NCBI RefSeq assembly: GCF_000344155.1
Contig: NZ_BAOQ01000002.1
Span: 62,001 to 126,000 of the forward strand
From: Gordonia paraffinivorans NBRC 108238
GTDB taxonomy: Bacteria; Actinomycetota; Actinomycetes; Mycobacteriales; Mycobacteriaceae
Length of the DNA stretch: 64,000 bases
Reading direction: 5' to 3'
Under the pieces are notes generated by a model. It was not told where the DNA came from and made no database searches. It saw nothing but the letters and a program-made list of their open reading frames with translations. A program made the position numbers and the translations under genes. This document shows, piece by piece, positions 28,462-36,705 of the stretch (positions within the stretch are counted from its first letter, which is position 1; each line of letters opens with the position of its first letter).

Positions 28462-29034
28462 ATGCCGAAGATCCAGATCGCCCAGGACCCCGCGGCCGAC
28501 GAGCTCCTCTCGACCGACTCGTTCGCGCTCCTCGTCGGGATGCTGCTCGATCAGCAGTTCCCGATGGAGCGCGCCTTTGCCGGCCCGGCCAAGATCAAGG
28601 ACCGCTTCGGCACGATGGACCCGGTCGAGATCGCCCACGCCGATCCGGAGGCGTTCGCCGACCTGTGCTCGACTCCCCCGGCGATCCACCGCTACGGACG
28701 GTCGATGGCCGGCCGCATCCAGGACCTCGCCAAGGTGGTGGCCGCGGAGTACGGCGGCGACGCCTCCCGCATCTGGACCGAGGCGACCAGCGGGGCCGAC
28801 CTGATGAAGCGGCTGCGCGCACTGCCCGGCTTCGGCGAGCAGAAGGCGAAGATCTTCATCGCGCTCGTCGCCAAGCAGCTCGGCGTGGCCCCCGACGGGT
28901 GGGAGAAGGCCGCGGGCGACTACGGCAAGGAGGGGTTCCGGTCGGTCGCCGACGTCGTCGACCCCGATTCCCTGCAGAAGGTCCGCGACTTCAAGAAGGC
29001 CGCCAAGGCCGCCGCGAAGGCCGCCAAGGGCTGA
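28462..29034 (+). CDS. HhH-GPD-type base-excision repair protein
   Basis: 190 residues. A helix-hairpin-helix LRALPGFGEQKAKIFIALV lies near residue 116, after a helical N-terminal part with GMLLDQQFPMERAFAGP. The overall fold is the HhH-GPD DNA-glycosylase superfamily. The catalytic Asp usually found after the hairpin is not obvious, so glycosylase activity is unproven. The C-terminus is a Lys/Ala-rich tail (FKKAAKAAAKAAKG). It starts at ATG 28462 with no clear Shine-Dalgarno. Probably a single-gene transcript. Confidence 0.8.
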   Translation: MPKIQIAQDPAADELLSTDSFALLVGMLLDQQFPMERAFAGPAKIKDRFGTMDPVEIAHADPEAFADLCSTPPAIHRYGRSMAGRIQDLAKVVAAEYGGDASRIWTEATSGADLMKRLRALPGFGEQKAKIFIALVAKQLGVAPDGWEKAAGDYGKEGFRSVADVVDPDSLQKVRDFKKAAKAAAKAAKG

Positions 29035-29118
29035 CCGCGGCCCGGGCCCACCCGGCCTGATCGCGACGCAGTCCCGCGCGAATCACCGAGCCTGGTGCCG
29101 AATCGAGTCGCGGTGGCC

Positions 29119-29124
29119 TAGTGT
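29119..29124 (+). promoter_or_regulatory. -10 element of leaderless repeat-protein gene
   Basis: TAGTGT ends 7 nt before the ATG at 29132. There is no Shine-Dalgarno, so the transcript probably starts at the ATG. Confidence 0.55.
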
Positions 29125-29131
29125 CGGGTTC

Positions 29132-30088
29132 ATGGAGTCAGTTCCCGAACGAGGAGCTTCCCGCGGGACCGACCCGACACGTGCGCTCGTGGAGATGCCG
29201 TTCCGGGTCGGATTCGCAGTCACGGGGGTCGTACTGGCCGCGGCGGAATCCGCGGTCACCATCGCGCGCGCCACCGCGGGCAGCGTCCAGCACGAGATCG
29301 CCCAGGCCATGGGCCTCGACGACGACAGCGTCGGCACGGCACGCACGCCGCTGGCGCTGCTGGGCCAGTTGTCGGACCTGCTCGGTCCCGACCGCCCGTT
29401 CGGGCGGATTCTCGCCACCGGCGGTCCACTCGACCGCCTCCTGACGCCGGGCGGCGTCATCGACCGGCTCACCGCGCCCGACGGCCCCTTGGAGAAGCTC
29501 ACCGCAAAGGGCGGCCTCCTCGACCAGATGGCCGACGAACGCGGCATCCTCATGCGTCTGACCGCCGAGGACGGCCCGCTCGACCGCCTCACCCGCCCGG
29601 GCGGCGTCGTCGACCAGTTCACCGAGAACGAGGGCATCCTCGAACGCCTCACCTCCGAGGGCGGCATCGTCGACAAGCTCACCGCACCCGACGGCGTCCT
29701 GGAACGGGCCACCCAGCCCGGCGGCTTCCTCGACCGCCTGGCCGAGGAAGAGGGGATCCTCGATCAGCTCCTGGGTGAGGGCGGCGCCATCGAGCGCGCG
29801 ATCGCCCCGGGCGGTCCCCTCGACCGCATCGCCGAGCTCGCCGAGACGATCAGCGAACTCGCACCCAATCTGCTCACCATCCAGGACACCGTGCACGAGC
29901 TCGCCGAGACCGTGGACGTGCTCAACCAGTCCGTGGCGCCGCTCGGCGGACTCGCGGACAAGCTCCCGAAGCGGCTGACCCGGGGCTCCAAGAACTCCGG
30001 CGGCAACGGCACCCCGAACCCGGCCCCGGCCGACGCCAACGGTTACTCGCGTCCCCGCCCGAGTGCCCCGTCCAGCAGCGCCACGTAG
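29132..30088 (+). CDS. Decapeptide-repeat protein with N-terminal hydrophobic segment
   Basis: 318 residues. After a hydrophobic helix (about 24-49), residues 98-237 form fourteen tandem ten-residue units of pattern G-x-[LIV]-[DE]-[RKQ]-[LMF]-x-x-x-[GDE], for example GPLDRLTRPG, GVVDQFTENE, GILERLTSEG. The period is exactly ten residues (30 bp). An amphipathic tail (IQDTVHELAETVDVLNQSV) and a Pro/Ser-rich end follow. The regular Gly with alternating hydrophobic and charged residues suggests a solenoid or a surface-lying amphipathic array. I recognise no named family. It overlaps the convergent acyltransferase gene by 46 bp. Confidence 0.75.
   Translation: MESVPERGASRGTDPTRALVEMPFRVGFAVTGVVLAAAESAVTIARATAGSVQHEIAQAMGLDDDSVGTARTPLALLGQLSDLLGPDRPFGRILATGGPLDRLLTPGGVIDRLTAPDGPLEKLTAKGGLLDQMADERGILMRLTAEDGPLDRLTRPGGVVDQFTENEGILERLTSEGGIVDKLTAPDGVLERATQPGGFLDRLAEEEGILDQLLGEGGAIERAIAPGGPLDRIAELAETISELAPNLLTIQDTVHELAETVDVLNQSVAPLGGLADKLPKRLTRGSKNSGGNGTPNPAPADANGYSRPRPSAPSSSAT
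29423..29842 (+). repeat. Fourteen in-frame 30-bp repeats
   Basis: Coding repeat array of the decapeptide protein, 140 codons. Units are degenerate, with the GGC/GAC and CTC/ATC positions best kept. All fourteen keep the 30-bp length with no frame disruption, which points to selection on the protein. Confidence 0.8.
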
Positions 30089-31344
30089 CGGTCCACGTCG
30101 GGCATCACCTTGGGACTCGTGGTCACCGACACCGCGACGCGGTCACCGAGGCCGTGAACCCCGTGCGTGAGTCCCTGTACGGGTGAGAGCGCGGGGAACC
30201 CGGTGGTGAACAGCACCTTCCCGCCGTCGAGCTCGAGGTCGGCGGCGCCCCGGTGAACCGACGACACCACGGTGACGCCGGTGACCGTCGCGGGTCTGGC
30301 CTGCAGGTCGAATCCCCGTACGCCCCACCGGGCCAGGATCGCCGGGGTGGCCTGCGTCGCGCGGCGCTGGGCCACACGCGCGGGATCGGTGTCTGCGTCC
30401 CGGGCCGCGACGATCTCCTCGCGGATGAGACGCGCGCGTTCGTCGAGGTCGTCGACGTCGAGGTGCAGGTCGATGCCGACGCTCCGGAAGTGGTTGCGCG
30501 CGTCGGGTTCTCCCGTTCTCCCTACGGTGAGTTCGACGCCGAGCCGGTCGGCGTGTTCGCCGAGGTACTCGGGCAGCGCACGCGAGATCGCCGTCAGCAC
30601 CGCGGTGGTCACCGGGTGTCCGGCGGCGGTGAGACGATGCCGGTCGAGCACCAGGACCCGTAACGCCCGTTTCGGCCCGGGGTCGGTGTTCAGGCGGGTG
30701 AGCGGGTATCCGGGTCCCGGAGTCGCCCGTCCGGCGAGGCGGGCCGCCTCGAATCCGCGGCGCATCGTGTCGAGGAACTCGACGGGCAGCCGCGCGAGGC
30801 CGAGCGCGACGGTCGCCGCGTCGCGGATCGGGCCCGGCACCGGGTCATCCCGCCGGCCGTCACGCTGCGCCGGCGGGGCGTCGAACAGGTCGCGCGCCGC
30901 CTGCGACACCCGGCGCCCGTCGCCCAGCGCGTGTGAGATCTGCAGCACCACAACGGTCTTCACCTCGTCGGCACCGGCCGTCGGCACCCCGGTCACCGAT
31001 CCGAAGAGGTGGAGTCGCCATGCGGCGTCGGTCGGCACGAGCGGGTCGCCGACGAGTCCGGCGACCGTCTCCAGCAACGACGACCAGGTCCGCGTCGTGG
31101 TGTCGACGCGGACCTGGTCCTCGGTGGGTGCAGCCCTCACCCAGTACGGGCGATCGGCGCCCGCCGGGACGTCGTGGACGCGAAGGCAGAGGTCCTCGAC
31201 GCCGCCGGCACGGGCGACCAGTCGCCGCGCGGTCTCTTCCGTCGGAATCGACGGCGCCGCAAAGCAGTACAGGAGGAACTGGTCGTTCGGGATGCGCTCG
31301 GACATCCAGTACGACGCGGCGTCGGCCGCCGCCATGCGCTGCAT
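30043..31344 (-). CDS. WS/DGAT-like acyltransferase domain protein
   Basis: 433 residues. The motif ISHALGDGRRVSQ (H-x3-DG, near residue 140) is the catalytic motif of the condensation/WS-DGAT superfamily, which makes wax esters and triacylglycerol from acyl-CoA. The N-terminal MQRMAAADAASYWMSE and C-terminal TGVTVVSSVHRG with TTGFPALSPVQGLTHGVHG match that family. The first His of the usual HH pair is Ser, which occurs in some members. It starts at ATG 31344. Its end overlaps the decapeptide gene. The role is probably in neutral-lipid storage, but substrates are not predictable. Confidence 0.8.
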   Translation of the reverse strand: MQRMAAADAASYWMSERIPNDQFLLYCFAAPSIPTEETARRLVARAGGVEDLCLRVHDVPAGADRPYWVRAAPTEDQVRVDTTTRTWSSLLETVAGLVGDPLVPTDAAWRLHLFGSVTGVPTAGADEVKTVVVLQISHALGDGRRVSQAARDLFDAPPAQRDGRRDDPVPGPIRDAATVALGLARLPVEFLDTMRRGFEAARLAGRATPGPGYPLTRLNTDPGPKRALRVLVLDRHRLTAAGHPVTTAVLTAISRALPEYLGEHADRLGVELTVGRTGEPDARNHFRSVGIDLHLDVDDLDERARLIREEIVAARDADTDPARVAQRRATQATPAILARWGVRGFDLQARPATVTGVTVVSSVHRGAADLELDGGKVLFTTGFPALSPVQGLTHGVHGLGDRVAVSVTTSPKVMPDVDRYVALLDGALGRGRE

Positions 31345-31384
31345 GGGGCGAGCCTAGCCGTACCGCCTGCAGGCGGCCGCTCCC

Positions 31385-32599
31385 CTACTTCTGGCCGGCG
31401 CTCCAGGCGTAGGGCAGGTCGGTGCCGTTGAGCACGTGGTCGCCGAGTGCCTGCAGCTTGAAGATGAGCGGGTTGTGCGCCGAGATCACCCGGGCGTTGC
31501 GCCAGTGGCGGTCGAGGCGCAGGTGCTCGGAGGTGATCGACGCCCCGCCGACCTCGAACAGCTGCGTGGTGGCGTCGAGGACGAGCGGGATCAGCGTCGC
31601 CTGGGCGCGCGCGACGTCGAACTCGACCTTGTCGAGCAGTTGCTCGTCCTGCCAGCCGGTCTCGGCGAGGCGGTCGAGCTGATCGGCGATGTCGAGGACG
31701 AGGGTCCGCGCCGTGTAGGCGGCCGAGGTGAGCCGGCCGATGACCTGCTGCACCAGCGGATCGTGCCGCGGCAGGTCGGCGGCCGAGTGGGTGAACGTGC
31801 GCTTGCGCTCCCGGACCCACTCGGAGACGTCCTCGGTGGCGCGCTGGGCGATGCCCGCGAGCACCGACAGCTGCACGAGCTGCAGGTACGAGGTGGCGTA
31901 GGTGCGTCCGGCGGTCCCGTAGCCGGGGCCGAGGATGCGGTCCTCGGTGACCTTGACGCCGTTGAACTCGGTGGTGCCGCTGGCGGTCAGGCGCTGTCCG
32001 AAGCCGTCCCAGTCGTCGTGCTGGGTGACCCCCTCGGCTGTGGCGTCGACGAGCACCGACACGCGCTCGCCGTCCTTGTCTGCGGCGACGAGGATGTGGT
32101 CGGAGTACAGGCTGCCGGTGCTGTAGTACTTGGTGCCGTCGAGGCGATAGCCGTCGCCCTCGGCGGTGACGCGGGTCTGGTAGCGGTCGATCGCGCCGAC
32201 GTCCGGCTCGGTGATCGCGTTGCCCACCAGCGTGCCCTCGGCGATCTTGCGGAGCCAGTCCTGCGCCTCGGGGGCGGGCAGGGCGGAGATCTGGTCCTCG
32301 ACGAACGACCAGTGCACGCGCAGGGCCTGCGGCAGGTTCGACTCGGCGGTGGCCAGGTCGATGAGCAGACGGAACAGCTGGCGGACGGTCGCACCGTAGC
32401 CGCCGTACTCCACGGGGACGCGCAGCGCGCCGAACCTCGCCTCGCGCAGCCACGACACCTCGTCGTATGCGAGACGGCGGTCCTCCTCGCGCGCCACCGC
32501 GCCCTCGGCGATACGCGCGAAGATCGGGGCGAAGATCTCGTCGAGCCGCTCGTCGGTGGTACCGGCGGAGGTGGTGCCTGCGGGCACGGTTGCGGTCAT
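31385..32599 (-). CDS. Acyl-CoA dehydrogenase-fold flavin monooxygenase, DszC/SfnB-like
   Basis: 404 residues with acyl-CoA dehydrogenase architecture: helical N-terminus (VPVEYGGYGATVRQLFRLL), middle beta domain (LDGTKYYSTGSLYSDHILV) and C-terminal helices ending RHWRNARVISAHNPLIFKLQALGDHVLNG as two adjacent segments. That ending closely resembles DszC and SfnB, FMNH2-dependent monooxygenases of sulfur compounds, rather than true dehydrogenases. The His of AHNP is kept. ATG 32599 diverges from the thiolase-crotonase fusion. The substrate is unknown; sulfone or sulfur scavenging is the family-based guess. Confidence 0.78.
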   Translation of the reverse strand: MTATVPAGTTSAGTTDERLDEIFAPIFARIAEGAVAREEDRRLAYDEVSWLREARFGALRVPVEYGGYGATVRQLFRLLIDLATAESNLPQALRVHWSFVEDQISALPAPEAQDWLRKIAEGTLVGNAITEPDVGAIDRYQTRVTAEGDGYRLDGTKYYSTGSLYSDHILVAADKDGERVSVLVDATAEGVTQHDDWDGFGQRLTASGTTEFNGVKVTEDRILGPGYGTAGRTYATSYLQLVQLSVLAGIAQRATEDVSEWVRERKRTFTHSAADLPRHDPLVQQVIGRLTSAAYTARTLVLDIADQLDRLAETGWQDEQLLDKVEFDVARAQATLIPLVLDATTQLFEVGGASITSEHLRLDRHWRNARVISAHNPLIFKLQALGDHVLNGTDLPYAWSAGQK

Positions 32600-32796
32600 C
32601 AATGGTCCTTTCCTACGAACTTGTCGGCCGACAGTGTCGTCGGCACCCACCGGCGAGGGCCACGATTGAAACCGCACTGAACGCAACGTTCGCAAACTGC
32701 GCGGATTCACGTCAGACTCCGTGCGGGGACCGCCATCGCGTGCCGAGACCGGACCGCAATGAGATGTCGGTACACGTTTGTGTCAATCTATGGGGC

Positions 32797-35196
32797 ATGT
32801 CTCTCTCGATCGCTGATCTCGATCCGAACACCCCCGTCATCGTCGGCGTGGGTCAGGCGTCCGAGCGCCTGACCGATCCGGGCTACGAAGCGCTCGGCGA
32901 GGCCGACCTCGCGGCCCGCGCCGTCACCGCAGCCCTCGCCGACGCCGACGGCGCCGACCTGCCCTCCGCGGTCGACACCATCGCCGCAATCCGGTCGTTC
33001 GAGATCTCGACCCCCCTGTCCGCCGCTCCCCTCGGCCGCCCCGACAACATGCCGCGCGCCATCGGCAAGCGCGTCGGGATCGACCCCCGCCGCGCCATCC
33101 AGCCGGGCACCGGCGGCCAGACCCCGCAGACGGTGCTGTCCGAGCTGGCCGATGACATCGCGGCCGGCCGGTCGGCGGCCGCCATCATCACCGGTGCCGA
33201 GGCCATCTCGACCGTGCGTCACCTGCGGTCCAAGCCCGACGGCGAGCGCCCGAGCTTCGCCGAGGAGGTCGGCGGCCAGCTCGATGACCGCGGCTACGAC
33301 CTGAAGGGCATCGTCACCGTCGCCGAGATGCGGCACGGCCTCACCACGGTGATCCCGCAGTACGCACTGCTGGAGAACGCGCGCCGCCACAACACCGGCC
33401 TGTCGCGCGCCGACTACGCCAAGGCGATGGGCGAGCTGTTCGCCCCGTTCACCAAGGTCGCCGCCGCCAACCCGCACTCGGCCGCCCCCACCGAGCGCAC
33501 CGCCGAGGAGCTGGTGACGGTCACCCCCGAGAACCGTCTCATCGCCGACCCGTTCACCCGCTACATCGTCGCCCGCGACCAGGTGAACCAGGCCGCGGCC
33601 GTTCTGGTGATGTCGGTCCGCGCCGCGCAGGCCGCCGGCATCGACCCGTCGAAGTGGGTGTTCCTGCACGGCCACGCCAAGACCGTCGAGCGCACCGCGC
33701 TCGCGCGCCCCGACCTCGGCTCCGCGCCCGCCGCCCCGGCCGCGGTCCGTCACGCCCTCGAGGTCGCCGGCATCGGCCTCGACGACGTGGCGTTCATGGA
33801 CATCTACAGCTGCTTCCCGATCGCCGTCTTCAACATCCTCGACGCCCTGGGCATCGCCCCCGACGACCCGCGCGGCCTGACCCTGACCGGCGGCCTGCCG
33901 TTCTTCGGCGGCCCCGGCAACAACTACTCGCTGCACGCGATCGCCGAGGTGGTCGATCGCGCCCGTAGGTCGCCGGGCGAGTTCGGCCTGGTCATCGCCA
34001 ACGGCGGTGTGCTCAGCAAGCATGCGGCCGGCGTCTACTCGACGACCCCCGCCCCGTGGCGCCCCGACACCAGCGAGCCGGTGCAGGCCGCCCTCGACGC
34101 GGTGCCGACGGTCCCCACGATCGGCGACGCCGACGGTCCGGCGATCCTCGAGTCCTACACGGTGGTCCCGTCCAAGAGCGGCAAGCGGACCGGCGTCGTG
34201 GTCGGCCGCCTCGTCGACGACTCCGCCCCGAACGGTCTCGGCGCGCGGTTCCTGGCGAACCTGGACTCCGACGACGACGAGTTCTTCGACCTGCTGCTGA
34301 ACTCCGACGACCCGGTGGGCACGAAGATCTTCGTGCGCTCGTTCGACAAGGGCAACCGCGTCAAGCTCAGCGAGGAGGCGATGCGCGCGAAGTACCCGGC
34401 CGTCGCCCCGGCGTTCAAGGACAGCTACGAGCACGTCGAGATCCGCCGCGACGGCCACCTGCTCGAGGTGATCATCAACCGGCCCGACGCGCGCAACGCG
34501 CTCAACCCGGCCGCGAACGCCGAGCTCGACTCGATCTTCGACGCCTATTTCGCCGACGACGACCTGTGGGTTGCGATCCTGACCGGTGCGGGCGACAAGG
34601 CCTTCTCCGCCGGCAACGACCTCGCCGCGACCACCAGCCCGGCCGCGCTGTCGGTGCCGAAGAACGGTTTCGCCGGTCTCACCGCGCGTGAGCACCTGCC
34701 CAAGCCGGTCATCGCCGCGGTCAACGGCTTTGCGCTCGGCGGCGGCTGCGAGATCGCCATGGCCTGCCACATCATCGTCGCCGACGAGAACGCCTCGTTC
34801 GGCCTGCCCGAGGTGAAGGTCGGATTGGCCGCCGCCGCAGGCGGTCTCGTGCGGCTGCCGCGCATGATCCCGCCGGCGCTGGCCCGCGACCTGATCCTGA
34901 CCGGCCGCCGCATCTCGGCCTCCGAGGCCGCCGCCGCGGGCCTGGTCAGCCGAGTCGCCCCGGCCGGCAAGGTGATGGACCTCGCGCGCGAGGTCGCCGA
35001 GGAGATCCTGTCCGCCTCGCCCACCGCGGTGCGGGCGTCGATCGCGACGATGGAGCAGTCCGACGGCATCACCGACACCATCGAGGCCGTCCGCGCGAGC
35101 ACCAACGTGCTCGACTCGCTGATCGTCAGCGGCGACACCCTCGAGGGCATCATGGCCTTCGTGATGAAGCGCAAGCCGGAGTGGAAGGGCCGCTGA
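32797..35196 (+). CDS. Thiolase-like acetyl-CoA acetyltransferase fused to enoyl-CoA hydratase
   Basis: 799 residues. Residues 1 to about 400 are an SCP2-type thiolase fold (TPVIVGVGQASE, MDIYSCFPIAVFNILDALG with Cys, GGLPFFGGPGNNYSLHA, IANGGVLSKHAAGVYS with His). Residues about 430-530 form an OB-like extension usual for this thiolase subgroup. Residues about 545-799 are a complete crotonase domain with FALGGGCEIAMACH and FGLPEVKVGLAAAAGG, including the catalytic-type Glu. The two activities of one beta-oxidation turn are thus on one chain. ATG 32797 is the clear start. It lies ahead of two acyl-CoA dehydrogenase genes. Confidence 0.85.
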   Translation: MSLSIADLDPNTPVIVGVGQASERLTDPGYEALGEADLAARAVTAALADADGADLPSAVDTIAAIRSFEISTPLSAAPLGRPDNMPRAIGKRVGIDPRRAIQPGTGGQTPQTVLSELADDIAAGRSAAAIITGAEAISTVRHLRSKPDGERPSFAEEVGGQLDDRGYDLKGIVTVAEMRHGLTTVIPQYALLENARRHNTGLSRADYAKAMGELFAPFTKVAAANPHSAAPTERTAEELVTVTPENRLIADPFTRYIVARDQVNQAAAVLVMSVRAAQAAGIDPSKWVFLHGHAKTVERTALARPDLGSAPAAPAAVRHALEVAGIGLDDVAFMDIYSCFPIAVFNILDALGIAPDDPRGLTLTGGLPFFGGPGNNYSLHAIAEVVDRARRSPGEFGLVIANGGVLSKHAAGVYSTTPAPWRPDTSEPVQAALDAVPTVPTIGDADGPAILESYTVVPSKSGKRTGVVVGRLVDDSAPNGLGARFLANLDSDDDEFFDLLLNSDDPVGTKIFVRSFDKGNRVKLSEEAMRAKYPAVAPAFKDSYEHVEIRRDGHLLEVIINRPDARNALNPAANAELDSIFDAYFADDDLWVAILTGAGDKAFSAGNDLAATTSPAALSVPKNGFAGLTAREHLPKPVIAAVNGFALGGGCEIAMACHIIVADENASFGLPEVKVGLAAAAGGLVRLPRMIPPALARDLILTGRRISASEAAAAGLVSRVAPAGKVMDLAREVAEEILSASPTAVRASIATMEQSDGITDTIEAVRASTNVLDSLIVSGDTLEGIMAFVMKRKPEWKGR

Positions 35197-35434
35197 CGCT
35201 CTTCCCGCGCGTCGCAACGGGATTCAGTTGACACGACGCCCGACACGCTGGGCCGACACCCTGGTGTCGTCCCCTGCCCCGAAGACGCCGGCGACGGCGG
35301 ACTCCGACGAGCAGATCCCGCGGACGACCCGCCGCTCGTCACACCCGGGGCAGAATGGTGATCCGGGCTACGCTCCGGAGCGAACATTCGGTAGATTGCT
35401 AGCCGACCCAAATCTGACCACGACCGTTTACAGA

Positions 35435-35440
35435 TAGGTT
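35435..35440 (+). promoter_or_regulatory. -10 element upstream of acyl-CoA dehydrogenase pair
   Basis: TAGGTT lies 11 nt before the ATG at 35452, with CTGACC at 35414-35419 as a weak -35. The 255-bp gap after the fusion gene suggests that the dehydrogenase pair has its own promoter. The rest of the gap shows nothing I recognise. Confidence 0.45.
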
Positions 35441-35451
35441 GCGCACCGCTC

Positions 35452-36684
35452 ATGGACATGAACTGGTCCCCCGAGGACATCGCGTTCCGCGACGAGGTAC
35501 GGGCGTTCCTCGACGAGAAACTGACTCCCGACCTGCGCGCCGCGGGCACCCTGCGGACGTCGGTCTACGCCGATCACGAGGCCTCCATGAAGTGGCAGGC
35601 CATCCTCCACGAGCGCGGCTGGGCCGCGCCGGCGTGGCCGGTCGAGTACGGCGGTTGCGACTGGACCCTGACCCAGCACTACATCTTCAGCCGTGAGTCG
35701 ATCCTGGCCGGCGCACCCGCGCTGTCGCCGATGGGCATCCGCATGGTCTCGCACGCGATCATGGCCTTCGGCACCCAGGAACAAAAGGACTTCTTCCTCC
35801 CCGGCATCCTCGACGGCAGCGTGTTCTTCTGCCAGGGCTACTCCGAGCCGGAGGCCGGTTCCGACCTCGCATCGCTGTCGATGGCCGCGGTCGACGACGG
35901 CGACGACCTCGTCGTCACCGGTTCCAAGATCTGGACCACCCACGCGGCGGAGGCCAACTGGATCTTCTGCCTCGTCCGCACCTCGCGCCAGGACAAGAAG
36001 CAGAAGGGGATCACCTTCCTGCTGATCGACATGACCTCGCCGGGCATCGAGGTCCAGCCGCTGGTCTTCGCCTCGGGCGAGCAGGTCCAGGCACAGGTGT
36101 TCTTCGACGGCGTCCGCGTCCCCAAGAAGAACGTCCTCGGCAAGATCGACGACGGCTGGACCGTCGCGAAGTACCTCCTGGTGTTCGAGCGCGGCGGCGG
36201 CGCGGCCGCACCGGCCCTGCAGGTCATGGCCGAGAACCTCGGGCGCGACGCCGCCACGGTCACCGGCCCGGACGGCCGCCCGCTGTCGGAGGATCCGGCA
36301 TTCGCCCACAAGCTCAACGACATCCAGGTCCGCGCCAAGATCCTCGAGGTCCTCGAATACCGCGCCCTGGCCGCGATGAGCGCCGGCAAGGACCCCGGCT
36401 CGATCGCGTCGATGCTGAAGATCCTCGGCACCGAGCTCAGCCAGGAGATCACCACCCTGGCCCTGGAGGCGGCCGGACCGCACGGCCGCGTCTTCCAGCC
36501 GCACGCCACCCGCCCGGGCGGTCCGATCTTCCAGTACACGCCGCCCACCGACGGCTACGTCAGCGGCGCGGACTGGCAGGCCGTCGCCCCGCTGCACTAC
36601 TTCAACGACCGCGCCGGTTCGATCTACGCGGGCAGCAACGAAATCCAACGCAACATCCTGGCCAAAGCGGCTCTGGGTCTCTAA
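35452..36684 (+). CDS. Acyl-CoA dehydrogenase, first subunit of pair
   Basis: 410 residues. FAD-dependent desaturation of acyl-CoA is expected: MNWSPEDIAFRDEVRAFL, CQGYSEPEAGSDLASL (FAD and substrate region), TGSKIWTTHAAEANW, and the C-terminal IYAGSNEIQRNILAKAALG. It is followed 21 bp later by a second, shorter dehydrogenase, the arrangement of heterotetrameric FadE pairs used on steroid or other bulky acyl-CoAs in mycobacteria. In such pairs only one chain supplies the catalytic base. The substrate is unknown; the nearby thiolase-crotonase fusion suggests a dedicated degradation module. Confidence 0.85.
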   Translation: MDMNWSPEDIAFRDEVRAFLDEKLTPDLRAAGTLRTSVYADHEASMKWQAILHERGWAAPAWPVEYGGCDWTLTQHYIFSRESILAGAPALSPMGIRMVSHAIMAFGTQEQKDFFLPGILDGSVFFCQGYSEPEAGSDLASLSMAAVDDGDDLVVTGSKIWTTHAAEANWIFCLVRTSRQDKKQKGITFLLIDMTSPGIEVQPLVFASGEQVQAQVFFDGVRVPKKNVLGKIDDGWTVAKYLLVFERGGGAAAPALQVMAENLGRDAATVTGPDGRPLSEDPAFAHKLNDIQVRAKILEVLEYRALAAMSAGKDPGSIASMLKILGTELSQEITTLALEAAGPHGRVFQPHATRPGGPIFQYTPPTDGYVSGADWQAVAPLHYFNDRAGSIYAGSNEIQRNILAKAALGL

Positions 36685-36705
36685 GCGGGTCACAGGAGAA
36701 AACTG

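Noticed and set aside
31385-32599. Calling the DszC-like gene a dibenzothiophene desulfurisation gene
   Set aside because: No dszA, dszB or dszD neighbour and only family-level similarity.
35228-35437. 69-residue open frame between the thiolase fusion and the dehydrogenases
   Set aside because: Thr/Arg/Pro-rich, no ribosome-binding site, and it runs into the promoter of the next gene.
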